Source: JAXGPP01 sp964436865
GTDB taxonomy: Bacteria > Planctomycetota > Planctomycetia > Pirellulales > Thermoguttaceae
DNA: 6,447 nt
Direction of reading: 5' to 3'
Assembly: GCA_964436865.1 (NCBI GenBank)
Contig: CAYTFK010000377.1
Span: 1 to 6,447, forward strand
Position 1 is the stretch's first letter; every line of letters begins with the position of its first letter. Below the pieces are notes generated by a model. The model made no database searches. It saw nothing but the letters and a program-made list of their open reading frames with translations, and had not been told where the DNA came from. This document shows positions 1 to 6,284 of this stretch, piece by piece. The position numbers and the translations under genes are program-made.

Positions 1-24
1 TTCAGACGTGTGCTCTTCCGATCT
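1..24 (+). other. Illumina TruSeq adapter remnant (artefact)
   Basis: The first 24 bases are identical to the 3' end of the Illumina TruSeq index/read-2 adapter. They end in GCTCTTCCGATCT, and the reverse complement begins AGATCGGAAGAGCACACGTC. This is library DNA, not genome. The next nine bases (25-33, CGACGATCT) also look a little like the end of the other TruSeq adapter with an internal deletion, so the true genomic boundary could lie slightly further right; that part is only a suspicion. No gene is affected, because the nearest stop codon is at 111-113. Confidence 0.96.
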
Positions 25-55
25 CGACGATCTACAATCCGCCCACACAAAGTTG

Positions 56-74
56 GACGGATTGGTCATCCGTC
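56..74 (-). terminator. Possible terminator hairpin after the 422-aa gene
   Basis: GACGGAT (56-62) and ATCCGTC (68-74) form a perfect 7-bp stem with a 5-nt loop. It lies 36 bp past the stop codon of the minus-strand gene at 111-1379. On the minus strand the stem is followed by CAACTTTGTG, only a weak T-run. A second copy of GACGGATTG at 92-100 could compete for the same arm. A terminator is plausible here but not strongly supported. Confidence 0.35.
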
Positions 75-110
75 ACCGCTATCGCTTCACAGACGGATTG
101 AAACAGCCAT

Positions 111-1379
111 CTACGGCAGCGGGATGCCGGTCAGCTCAAACGTGAACTCGTTCGAGAAAACCATCCCCGCGGTCTGATACACGAGCGTGTATCCCGCCAG
201 CGGCTTCTCGACGCTGAACAGGTAACCGACGCCGACTTCATTGCTCGTCTGACGGGTAGTCTCGTACGCGTCGGGGTCGATCCGCTCGCCGTCCGACGCC
301 TCAAGATAGACCGGGTTGTCGAAGATCCAGTTGCGGTGTGATGCCAGTGAATCGCCCGCCTCGTCGAATCGGATCCGCAAGAACACCTGCCACAATTCAT
401 TATTCTTCCGCACCCGTTCGAGCATGACCGTCGTACCGGCGATCCGCTGTTCGACCTGCGACGCTTTCTCGATGTCGCGGAATCGGAATGTCTCCAGCTT
501 GCCCGGCACAATGGTCACGATCTTCCCCGACAGGCGCCCGATCGAGCCCACGCCGCGCGGCGGCAAGGGCAACGGCATGTTCAACTCAGTGGCCGTGGAA
601 TCCGGCAACACGGCCGTCTCCAGTTGAACCTGTGTTGCGCCAATCTCGAAGCTTCCGCCTTCATCGTCGACTGCCTTCACACTGTCCATCGGCAACGCGA
701 TGCTCACCGGCGACAAACGCGGTTCCCAGGCGACCTCCAGGGCGATCCGCAGAGCGCTTGCGCCGGATCGCAGGTCGCGCTCGGCTTCCACCCGCACCGG
801 CTCAATCCGGAACGGGCCCGCATAGGCCGCCCGTGCGCCGCGCGCTGCCTGGCCTTCGGAGCGATCGACGATGTTGAGTGTCTTATTCTCGCCATAGGGG
901 TAGAGGCCCAGCCCAGCCTGATCCAACACATCGTCGAGCGCTTGCCAGAATGGCATCGCCTTGAATTCCACGTCGACCTTGGGATTACTTCGCTCAAACC
1001 CTTCGAATTGGGGCCGCCGGTCGGCAATCGTATTGCCGGTCTGGTCCTGGATGGCCGCCAGTGCTTCGGAGAAGGCGATCTTGCCCTGGAGCGTGACGGT
1101 GGCCGCCTGCACCGCTTCGATGGCCCGCTGGCGCTGCAACTGTTGCCGGATTCGGCCCAACCGCTGCTGGACCTCGGCCGGCGCCCGGCTGGTCGGCGGA
1201 GGAAGGAGCCCGAGGACGTCGGGGCCCATCTCAATCAGTTTCGCCTCGGCCGCCTCGCGTTCAGACAACTGCGGGGCGTCGAGCAGGCGAACCAGTCGCC
1301 GGACCTCCACCTCACGGTCAGCGGTTGGGGCATTGGCCTCGGCCGCCGCCAAGCTGCAAATTACCAGCGCGCACCACAT
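111..1379 (-). CDS. Exported protein with HEAT-like and STN/secretin-N-like modules, function unknown
   Basis: This 422-residue protein has no function I can name. It begins with a short hydrophobic export signal (about residues 1-17, ending AEANA). The signal contains cysteines at 3 and 8, but neither sits in a proper lipobox. Residues 25-85 are helical and charged and resemble one HEAT-like unit (RLLDAPQLSEREAAEAKLIEMG) followed by a Gln/Arg-rich helix. Residues 93-173 follow the beta-alpha-beta-beta-alpha-beta order of an STN or secretin N-terminal module: a strand, a helix ending in DQTGNTI, VDVEFKAMPFWQALDDVL, then a final strand TLNIVD. The remaining 250 residues look like beta-rich immunoglobulin-like domains, with LWQVFLRIRFDE and a closing FTFEL. 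The ATG is supported by GGAGGA at 1386-1391, six bases upstream. The gene follows the HEAT lipoprotein gene on the same strand, 124 bp downstream, so the two may be co-transcribed. An envelope or periplasmic scaffold role is inference. Confidence 0.88.
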   Translation of the reverse strand: MWCALVICSLAAAEANAPTADREVEVRRLVRLLDAPQLSEREAAEAKLIEMGPDVLGLLPPPTSRAPAEVQQRLGRIRQQLQRQRAIEAVQAATVTLQGKIAFSEALAAIQDQTGNTIADRRPQFEGFERSNPKVDVEFKAMPFWQALDDVLDQAGLGLYPYGENKTLNIVDRSEGQAARGARAAYAGPFRIEPVRVEAERDLRSGASALRIALEVAWEPRLSPVSIALPMDSVKAVDDEGGSFEIGATQVQLETAVLPDSTATELNMPLPLPPRGVGSIGRLSGKIVTIVPGKLETFRFRDIEKASQVEQRIAGTTVMLERVRKNNELWQVFLRIRFDEAGDSLASHRNWIFDNPVYLEASDGERIDPDAYETTRQTSNEVGVGYLFSVEKPLAGYTLVYQTAGMVFSNEFTFELTGIPLP

Positions 1380-1409
1380 AGGAAGTCCTCCGGCTCCAGG
1401 GGAGTTCTT

Positions 1410-1421
1410 CCTCCTATTGTA
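1410..1421 (-). promoter_or_regulatory. Extra Shine-Dalgarno and -10-like TACAAT upstream of the 422-aa gene
   Basis: On the minus strand TACAAT (1421-1416) is followed directly by AGGAGG (1415-1410), about 30 bases before the start codon. TACAAT matches the sigma-70 -10 box at five of six positions, but no good -35 hexamer lies 16-18 bp upstream. AGGAGG is a perfect Shine-Dalgarno core, yet no in-frame start codon follows it; the gene has its own site at 1386-1391. An internal promoter or a standby ribosome site are both possible. Confidence 0.25.
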
Positions 1422-1483
1422 CCCGCCGGAACTCGACGGGGCAGCATGCCCAACGGCAGCCTACCGTCCGCGATTCCGGCGGG
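1422..1483. repeat. 10-bp inverted repeat between the two minus-strand genes
   Basis: CCCGCCGGAA (1422-1431) and TTCCGGCGGG (1474-1483) are perfect inverted copies around a 42-nt spacer. The spacer holds a smaller hairpin, GGGCA (1439-1443) with TGCCC (1447-1451). In the minus-strand transcript this would fold as a long stem with a structured loop between the HEAT gene and the 422-aa gene. No T-tract follows, so it is not a standard terminator. It may stabilise the upstream message or tune read-through. Confidence 0.5.
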
Positions 1484-1503
1484 CTGCAGTTGGTTGGCGC
1501 GAC

Positions 1504-3204
1504 CTATTTCCGCTCGGCCTTCACCGCTGCGGGATGCTCCGCGCTTTGCAGGTCGCCTTCTACGGCCTTGAGGGCGTCGATCGCCATATCGCGGACCAGC
1601 GGATGGCCGTCGTTCTTGGCCACTTCGGCCAGTGCCGCTTCGGCGGCCTTGGCCCGGGCGCCGAGGCGGCGAATGGCAATCGTCGCTTCGAGACGGGCCC
1701 GCGCGTCGGACTGCTTCAAGCCCTCGGTGAGGATCTCGAGCGATTCCACCGGCTCAGCGCGTCCCTCGCGATCGATGCGAGCCAAGGCCCAGGTGCTAAG
1801 CAGCGACAGGAACTCGTCTTCCGTCGCTTCCGTCTTCAACAACAGGGGTTTTGCCTCGATAGCCGCCGGACCAATCCGTCCCAAGGCGTATCCTGCGCCG
1901 TACCGCTGGGCTGGGTCCCCCGATTCAAACACTTTGATCAGCGCGGGCACCGCAGAGTCGGCGGCAGGTCCGATCTTCGCCAGCGCGAACATGGCTTCAC
2001 GACGCACCCGGGCGTCGGGCGAATCGAGCAGGCCGGTGAGGGGCTCGACCGCCGGGGCGGCTGCAGGCCCCATGCGGCCCAAGATGCTCGCGGCCCGCGC
2101 CTGCAGCTTCTCCTGCTTCAAAGCGGCGGTCAGCCGCGGCAGCGACGCTTCCCCCATCCGGGCAACCGCATCAAGAGTCTCTGCGACGACTTCCTCGGGG
2201 GCGTCTTGTAGCGCCGCATCAAGCGCTGGCAGCAGCACGGCGGCCTTGGGATTGGCATCGATCAGGACCTGCACGGCGGCTGAGCGGACATAGGGCCGAT
2301 CGTCCTTGATCGCCTCCGCGGCAATTTCCACGACCCGGCGGGCGGTCTCGGCGTCGTCGGGATGCAGCTTACTCAGAGTCCACGCGCTGACGGTGCGAAC
2401 CAGGGCGTCCTCCGCCTCAAGATTGTTGCGAATCGCATTCTCGGCGTCTGACGGCAATTGACCGATCATGCCCAGGGCATAGCTCGCCGCCGGTGCGGTC
2501 GCCGGCTGCTTGAGGGCTTCCAACAGCACGGGCACGGAATCTTTCGCTCCGGGGCCGATCGCCGCCAGCGCGAGCATCGCCTGCTGGCGAATCTCGATAT
2601 CGCCCTGCCCGACTTTCTCCGCCAGTGCGGAAACGGCTTCCGTTGCCTTGGGGCCGATCTCGTTCAACGTCAGAATCGCCCAGTACTCCGTCTGCTTGTC
2701 TTTCATCGCCTCAGTCAACGCGGGGACCGAGGCAGTCCCCATATCGGCTAGGGCGCTGGCGGCCCGCACCCGAACGGAAGGCTCCGTGTCCCCCAGCAGT
2801 TTGACCAGGAGCCCGACGGACACTTCCGAGTCGGGCTCGATTCGCGCAGCGACCTGAGCGAGCGAGCGGCGGACAACCGCCTCGGAATCATCCACCAGGG
2901 CGGACAATTGTGGAAAGACCGGCCGGGCCTCTGTGCCAATTTGTCCAAGCGCGTGTACCGCGTGGGCCCGCACGGCGGCCGATTCGTCTTTCAGGGCGCG
3001 CGCCAGCGCCTCAATCACCGCTTCCTTTTCCGGGCCCGCAGCTTGCTTGCCAAGCTGATCGACCGCCTGCAACCGCACTGATTCCTCCGCCGACTGCAAA
3101 GCCTGGATAACCTCTGATGTGCGAAATTCTTGGGTCGCTGCATTCACACCACAGCTCGCAAGCCACCCCCCCACGAATGCCACGGCTAGGTACGTTTTTT
3201 GCAT
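1504..3204 (-). CDS. HEAT-repeat (PBS-lyase-like) putative lipoprotein
   Basis: This 566-residue protein is almost entirely alpha-helical repeats. A signal sequence (residues 1-17) ends in LASC, which fits a lipobox with Cys18 as the lipidated residue, so I expect a membrane-anchored periplasmic protein. From about residue 31 to 548 there are roughly fifteen tandem units of about 31 residues carrying the HEAT/PBS-lyase pattern. Clear examples are VRAHAVHALGQIG, VRVRAASALADMG, IRQQAMLALAAIGPGA and VRREAMFALAKIGPAA. Such solenoids bind other proteins; none of the units shows catalytic residues. The C-terminal 15 residues are polar and probably disordered. The start is supported by GGGAG at 3211-3215, six bases upstream of the ATG, and by the signal sequence beginning right there. 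The gene is divergent from the secreted-protein gene at 3377 and precedes the 422-aa gene on its own strand. The binding partner cannot be read from the sequence. Confidence 0.93.
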   Translation of the reverse strand: MQKTYLAVAFVGGWLASCGVNAATQEFRTSEVIQALQSAEESVRLQAVDQLGKQAAGPEKEAVIEALARALKDESAAVRAHAVHALGQIGTEARPVFPQLSALVDDSEAVVRRSLAQVAARIEPDSEVSVGLLVKLLGDTEPSVRVRAASALADMGTASVPALTEAMKDKQTEYWAILTLNEIGPKATEAVSALAEKVGQGDIEIRQQAMLALAAIGPGAKDSVPVLLEALKQPATAPAASYALGMIGQLPSDAENAIRNNLEAEDALVRTVSAWTLSKLHPDDAETARRVVEIAAEAIKDDRPYVRSAAVQVLIDANPKAAVLLPALDAALQDAPEEVVAETLDAVARMGEASLPRLTAALKQEKLQARAASILGRMGPAAAPAVEPLTGLLDSPDARVRREAMFALAKIGPAADSAVPALIKVFESGDPAQRYGAGYALGRIGPAAIEAKPLLLKTEATEDEFLSLLSTWALARIDREGRAEPVESLEILTEGLKQSDARARLEATIAIRRLGARAKAAEAALAEVAKNDGHPLVRDMAIDALKAVEGDLQSAEHPAAVKAERK

Positions 3205-3280
3205 TGCTGTCTCCCATCGATGTCAGTCTGCGGGGCTTAGCCAGCAGCGTTACTCGGTAGTAGTCCCCTCGCCCCCTGGG

Positions 3281-3286
3281 ATTATA
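3281..3286 (-). promoter_or_regulatory. Candidate -10 box for the HEAT lipoprotein gene
   Basis: The minus strand reads TATAAT exactly at 3286-3281, inside the 172-bp divergent gap. It would give a leader of about 70 nt before the ATG at 3204. No good TTGACA-like -35 hexamer lies at 16-18 bp spacing, so the call rests on the -10 alone. I found no convincing promoter for the divergent plus-strand gene in the same gap. Confidence 0.4.
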
Positions 3287-3376
3287 TGGGCGGCACCGAA
3301 GTTCGTAGCGTTCGCTCCAGGCGGCCAGACTGATGATGACAGAAGCAACCAAGCAGCCCTTTGTGGAGATCAAACA

Positions 3377-4462
3377 ATGAGAAGAACGAGTCGTGCTCTA
3401 GCAGCAATTGTGTTGACGGCCGGAATGGCTGCTGGTCAGTTGTCGGTTGCCCAGGATGCATCTGGCGGTGCGGCCGCAGGCGCAACTGGCGGGCCGAATG
3501 CGACGGCCACGCAACTGCCGCCTCAGGTGGCTCCACCCTCTGGGCAGTTGCCCACCAGCGGCGTCAATCCTCCTCAGACCGCTGCCGGAAGCACTGGCCA
3601 GGGTGTAGCGGCCGGCAATTTCGTGCCGGGAATCGACGTGCCGACGGTGCCGGGCGCACCGGGTACGCCGGTGATGGATCCGACTGGTGGCTTGGGGTTG
3701 CCGCCCTCTGACCAGTTCCTGCCGAACAATGAGTCGCCGACCAGCAATCCGATGTCGGCGGTGGGTAATGCGATTCACCCGCCATCCATTCGCGCCGCCC
3801 AGCAACGAGCGGCGCAGTCCGCGGGCCAGGGGTCGGGCTCCGACGGTAGCGGTACGGGAAGCGACCTGGGTTCGCTTGGCAGCGGCTTCATTTCTGGCGG
3901 AGGAGGGGGCTGGGGCGCTCCGCTGCCGCCGTACGCCGCCTATGGCCACAGCCTGGGCGACATAATCCGCAGCAGCGGGTATGCGGGCCTGATGGGCTCG
4001 GAGGCGCTCAAGAATGCCACGGAAGCTCAGGCGCAGGACATCCGCAACCGCGAGCAGTGGGCTCGGGCGTTCATGCAAGCGCGGCTGATGAACAACGAGT
4101 ACCGCGCGGCGCTTGAAGGACCGCGGCCGACGGAGGAGGATCTGATCCGCTACGCCCAAGCGGGCCGGCCGGAACGTCTGAGCCCAAGCGAATTGGACAC
4201 TGTCAGCGGCCGGATCAACTGGCCCGTTTTGCTGGAAGATGAGAAGTTCCGGCCGCATCGCCAGGAACTCGAGAGGCTGTTCGCCTACCGCGCGAATGTG
4301 GGCGGCCTGGATCGCGACGGTTACCTCGCGATCAACCGTTTGACCGACGTAATGACCCAACTGCTGCTCACCGATATCGATGATGTGCCGCCGCAGGATT
4401 ACGTCAAGTCGAAACGGTTCCTCGAAAGCCTGGCGTACGAAGCCCAGTTGCCGTCTAGCTGA
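3377..4462 (+). CDS. Secreted protein with low-complexity N-terminal half, function unknown
   Basis: The frame is open from 3119, but the gene most likely starts at 3377. There GGAG (3365-3368) precedes the ATG by eight bases, and the protein opens with a textbook signal peptide (MRRTSRALAAIVLTAGMAAG, likely cut after SVAQ at residue 26). The mature part has two zones. Residues 27-185 are rich in Gly, Pro, Ser, Thr and Gln, without cysteines, and end in a five-glycine run (GGGGG); this is probably a flexible linker or surface segment. Residues 190-357 are a compact, mostly helical domain containing REQWARAFMQARLMNNEYRA, RPERLSPSELDTVSGRINWP and a closing helix RFLESLAYEAQL. The pattern LSPSELD...INWP seems familiar from uncharacterised planctomycete exported proteins, but that is recollection and not a search result. 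No enzyme motif is visible. The gene converges on rpsI, with the dyad at 4486-4525 between them. Confidence 0.87.
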   Translation: MRRTSRALAAIVLTAGMAAGQLSVAQDASGGAAAGATGGPNATATQLPPQVAPPSGQLPTSGVNPPQTAAGSTGQGVAAGNFVPGIDVPTVPGAPGTPVMDPTGGLGLPPSDQFLPNNESPTSNPMSAVGNAIHPPSIRAAQQRAAQSAGQGSGSDGSGTGSDLGSLGSGFISGGGGGWGAPLPPYAAYGHSLGDIIRSSGYAGLMGSEALKNATEAQAQDIRNREQWARAFMQARLMNNEYRAALEGPRPTEEDLIRYAQAGRPERLSPSELDTVSGRINWPVLLEDEKFRPHRQELERLFAYRANVGGLDRDGYLAINRLTDVMTQLLLTDIDDVPPQDYVKSKRFLESLAYEAQLPSS

Positions 4463-4485
4463 GGAGCCGCCGCCAAGAAAGCTGC

Positions 4486-4525
4486 CGAGCCTTGCAGCGC
4501 CGTTATGCCGACGCTGCGAGGCTCG
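4486..4525. terminator. Bidirectional terminator-like dyad between convergent genes
   Basis: Positions 4486-4499 pair with 4512-4525 over 14 base pairs (CGAGCCTTGCAGCG with CGCTGCGAGGCTCG), with one T-G wobble and a 12-nt loop. It sits 24 bp after the plus-strand stop codon and 27 bp after the rpsI stop. On the plus strand it is followed by TTGTATTC, and on the minus strand by GCAGCTTTCTTGG, so both sides have a short, imperfect T-rich tail. Placement between convergent genes and stem length argue for termination in both directions. Confidence 0.68.
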
Positions 4526-4551
4526 TTGTATTCAAAGTGACGCAGGCAGCG

Positions 4552-4974
4552 TTAACGCTTGGAGAACTGGGTTGCCCGGCGCGCGCCGCGAAGGCCGTAC
4601 TTCTTGCGTTCCTTCATGCGGGCATCGCGGGTGAGCATGCCGGCGCCGCGGAGTTGGGGCTCCACCTCGCCCATGATTTGCTTCAGCGCCCGGGCGATGC
4701 CTAGCTTGCAGGCGTCGGCCTGTCCGGTCCAGCCGCCCCCTTCCACCCGGATGACGACGTCGTACTCATCCTTCCGGCCGGACAACTGCAGCGGGGCCAG
4801 AACGGCATTGCGGTGCTGGAGCACGGGGAAGTAGTCTTCCAGCGATCGGCCGTTGACTGAGATCCGCCCCTTGCCGCCGGCCCGCACGCGAACCCGGGCC
4901 ACAGAGGTCTTCCGCCGCCCGGTCCCGAGGATGTCGTTGTTGCCCTTGCCTTCGATCACGACGCTGTCTGCCAT
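4552..4974 (-). CDS. rpsI: 30S ribosomal protein S9
   Basis: S9 (uS9) binds 16S rRNA in the head of the 30S subunit, and its C-terminal tail reaches the peptidyl tRNA. The 140-residue product has the family signatures in order: GTGRRKTSVARVRV (residues 17-30), NGRSLEDYF (41-49), EGGGWTGQADACKLGIARAL (78-97), LTRDARMKERKKYG (114-127) and the invariant QFSKR end. An N-terminal extension of about ten residues (MADSVVIEGKGNND) makes it slightly longer than the usual 130. The ATG at 4974 has GAGGAAG at 4982-4988 as its ribosome-binding site. The gene lies 47 bp after rplM on the same strand, the conserved pairing in bacteria. The frame remains open upstream into rplM, but that part overlaps rplM in another frame and is not S9. 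The stop codon lies within a 12-bp palindrome (4548-4559, AGCGTTAACGCT). Confidence 0.98.
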   Translation of the reverse strand: MADSVVIEGKGNNDILGTGRRKTSVARVRVRAGGKGRISVNGRSLEDYFPVLQHRNAVLAPLQLSGRKDEYDVVIRVEGGGWTGQADACKLGIARALKQIMGEVEPQLRGAGMLTRDARMKERKKYGLRGARRATQFSKR

Positions 4975-5021
4975 ATAGAGTCTTCCTCGGCGAATTCCGC
5001 TCTCGGGAATGTGCTGTCTGG

Positions 5022-5459
5022 TTACTTCGTGCCCAGTTCGATGGGCTCGGGTTGCTGCGCCTGATGCGGATGCTGCTCGTCGCTGGAGTAGACCTTCAAT
5101 TTCTGCAGCATCTTTGAGGCGAGCTTGTTCTTGGGCAACATCCGCCGCACGGCCTCGGTGATGATCTTCGAGGGATCGCGTTCGAGGCGATCCCGCGCCG
5201 TCTCGCTGCGCTGACGGGTGTACCCCGTGTACCAGGTGTACCGCTTGTGGTCGAGTTTCTTGCCGGTGAAGACCACCTTGTCGGCGTTCGTTACGACGAC
5301 GTAGTCGCCCGTGTCGACATGCGGCGTATAGGTGGGGCGGTGCTTGCCCATGAGAATCATGGCGATATCGCTGGCCAAGCGGCCCACGACTCGGTCGCGG
5401 GCGTCTACCAGCCACCACTTCTGTTTGACCGTACCCGGTCGCGCCATGTAGGTCTTCAT
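5022..5459 (-). CDS. rplM: 50S ribosomal protein L13
   Basis: L13 (uL13) is an early-assembly 23S rRNA-binding protein; in Escherichia coli it also represses its own rplM-rpsI message. The 145-residue product shows the expected landmarks: MKTYMARPGTVKQKWWLVDA (1-20), GRLAS (26-30), GKHRPTYTPHVDTGDYVVV (38-56), NADKVVFTGKK (58-68), RRMLPKNKLASKML (105-118) and KLKVYSSDEQHPHQAQQP (120-137). Length is typical (142 in E. coli). The start at MKTY matches the family; the frame stays open for about 190 more codons upstream, but that part has no L13 character. The ribosome-binding site is weak (GAGCGAG a few bases before the ATG), unlike the strong one for rpsI. A promoter (5551-5579) and a hairpin-bearing leader precede it. 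Confidence 0.98.
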   Translation of the reverse strand: MKTYMARPGTVKQKWWLVDARDRVVGRLASDIAMILMGKHRPTYTPHVDTGDYVVVTNADKVVFTGKKLDHKRYTWYTGYTRQRSETARDRLERDPSKIITEAVRRMLPKNKLASKMLQKLKVYSSDEQHPHQAQQPEPIELGTK

Positions 5460-5480
5460 CGTCGCTCGCTCGTTCTGACT

Positions 5481-5546
5481 AACCGCGGACGGGAGGAAGC
5501 GCGGTTCGACCCGCCTACACCGTTTCCCGCCCCAGACAGGGGAAAC
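5481..5546 (-). promoter_or_regulatory. rplM leader with two hairpins
   Basis: If transcription starts about seven bases after the -10 box, the rplM leader is roughly 85 nt. It contains two stems: GTTTCCC/GGGAAAC (5522-5528 with 5540-5546), which falls almost exactly at the predicted 5' end, and AACCGCG/CGCGGTT (5481-5487 with 5500-5506) with a 12-nt loop. In the message the second loop reads CUUCCUCCCGUC, which resembles the 16S anti-Shine-Dalgarno sequence and is complementary over seven bases to the rpsI ribosome-binding site. L13-binding leaders are known for this operon in other bacteria; that this one is an L13 target is inference. Confidence 0.5.
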
Positions 5547-5550
5547 CAGT

Positions 5551-5579
5551 AATTTAACCCTTCTTGGGACGAGTGACAA
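5551..5579 (-). promoter_or_regulatory. Promoter of the rplM-rpsI operon
   Basis: On the minus strand TTGTCA (5579-5574, five of six to the -35 consensus) is followed after exactly 17 bp by TAAATT (5556-5551, four of six to the -10 consensus). The segment is AT-rich compared with its surroundings and sits about 90 bp before the rplM start, where an operon promoter is expected. Confidence 0.62.
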
Positions 5580-5899
5580 GGTTGCTGAAGCCGGCCGGCC
5601 CCTGTTGAATTCCGGGGTAGCGGCATGCAGGTGCAGGCGGGCACCCGATTTAGCGGAGGCATCCCTTACGGGCGGGGTCGAAGCGAAACGCCCCAGGGGG
5701 CTGTTTCGGTTGACTCCGTCGCGACGGGTGGACGCAAGTGTAAGGGAAGAAAGATGTTCGAGCCGAGACTCCGGCCGCAAGTAATTCCACTCTTTTGGCT
5801 TGAGTGTTGAACTTCCTAGAGGGGTGCGGGACTGGCGGTGAAGAAGGAAATACGGCGGGCTGCTCGGCCGTCGTTGTGCGCGACAGTCGATGAAGCCGA

Positions 5900-5921
5900 C
5901 CGCCGTCCCCTGGGACGGCGG
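5900..5921. repeat. Strong GC hairpin in the non-coding stretch
   Basis: CCGCCGTCCC (5900-5909) and GGGACGGCGG (5912-5921) are perfect inverted copies separated by two bases. In RNA this would be a nine-pair stem with a four-base loop. Neither strand has a T-run afterwards, so it is not a standard intrinsic terminator. Confidence 0.7.
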
Positions 5922-5941
5922 GGTTCGGGCGCGGACCGCGG

Positions 5942-6059
5942 ATGCAACATTGTTGCATTGAGGCGCAACAGCAGACGCCTTTTCTCCGTTGGTGCGTTGC
6001 GACACGGGGCGGCAAGTGCAAGGAAGCCATGGGGTTCGCACCGATCGGGTGCGCGCAAC
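5942..6059. promoter_or_regulatory. Cluster of alternating GCAAC half-sites around a 17-bp palindrome
   Basis: ATGCAACA (5942-5949), a single T, and TGTTGCAT (5951-5958) make a perfect 17-bp palindrome. GCAACA recurs at 5965-5970, so TGTTGC (5951-5956) can also pair with it. Further copies are GTTGC at 5996-6000 and GCAAC at 6055-6059. The five GCAAC sites thus alternate in orientation (+,-,+,-,+) within 118 bp, and each is preceded by a pyrimidine when read as GCAAC. The symmetry looks like an operator for a dimeric DNA-binding protein. I do not recognise the regulator, and no regulator gene lies in the window. Confidence 0.4.
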
Positions 6060-6256
6060 TTTGTACTTACTCTGGGGTACGTGTTGAAGTTGGCGCTCGA
6101 TCTGCGGTGTCAGCGGCCTCGGCAGGTTGTCTCGAACGGCCTGACGCCATGCGCAGGGAATCGGCGCACGCGCGGGCAGATGCCAGGTGAGTGTGAGCTA
6201 GTCGAATTGAGAAAGAACGAACACGGGCAGTGCTCGGCGCATCGAGGCGCTACGTG

Positions 6257-6284
6257 CCGGCGGACGGAGGTCCGTCGCGGCCGG
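6257..6284 (-). other. Hairpin at the predicted 5' end of the upstream transcript
   Basis: Two stacked perfect stems, GACGGA/TCCGTC (6263-6268 with 6271-6276) inside CCGGC/GCCGG (6257-6261 with 6280-6284), are separated by a small 1/3-base internal loop. The predicted start of the minus-strand promoter at 6289-6318 falls at about 6282, so this fold would begin almost at the first transcribed base, as 5'-stabilising stems of small RNAs often do. Confidence 0.45.

Noticed and set aside
624..2293. Several long plus-strand open frames opposite the two minus-strand genes
   Set aside because: Their translations are Arg/Pro/Ala-rich without domains or credible ribosome-binding sites, while the minus-strand frames have signal sequences, repeats and good start sites. 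They are antisense shadows in GC-rich DNA.
111..3204. A defence or signalling system formed by the HEAT lipoprotein and its neighbour
   Set aside because: Both proteins carry export signals and lack nuclease, NTPase, kinase or toxin motifs. HEAT-rich exported proteins are common in planctomycete-like genomes.
3119..3376. An 86-codon upstream extension of the secreted-protein frame
   Set aside because: It would overlap the start of the divergent HEAT gene and its -10 box, and would bury the clear signal peptide and Shine-Dalgarno site at 3365-3379 inside the protein.
4548..4559. 12-bp palindrome AGCGTTAACGCT at the rpsI stop as an operator
   Set aside because: It includes the last codons and stop of rpsI (Lys-Arg-stop), so coding constraint plus chance explain it, and it is far from any promoter.
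5460..6041. An open frame continuing about 190 codons upstream of rplM, suggesting a fused or extended L13
   Set aside because: L13 proteins start at MKTY-like sequence, the extra part has no family resemblance, and the promoter at 5551-5579 and leader hairpins lie inside it.
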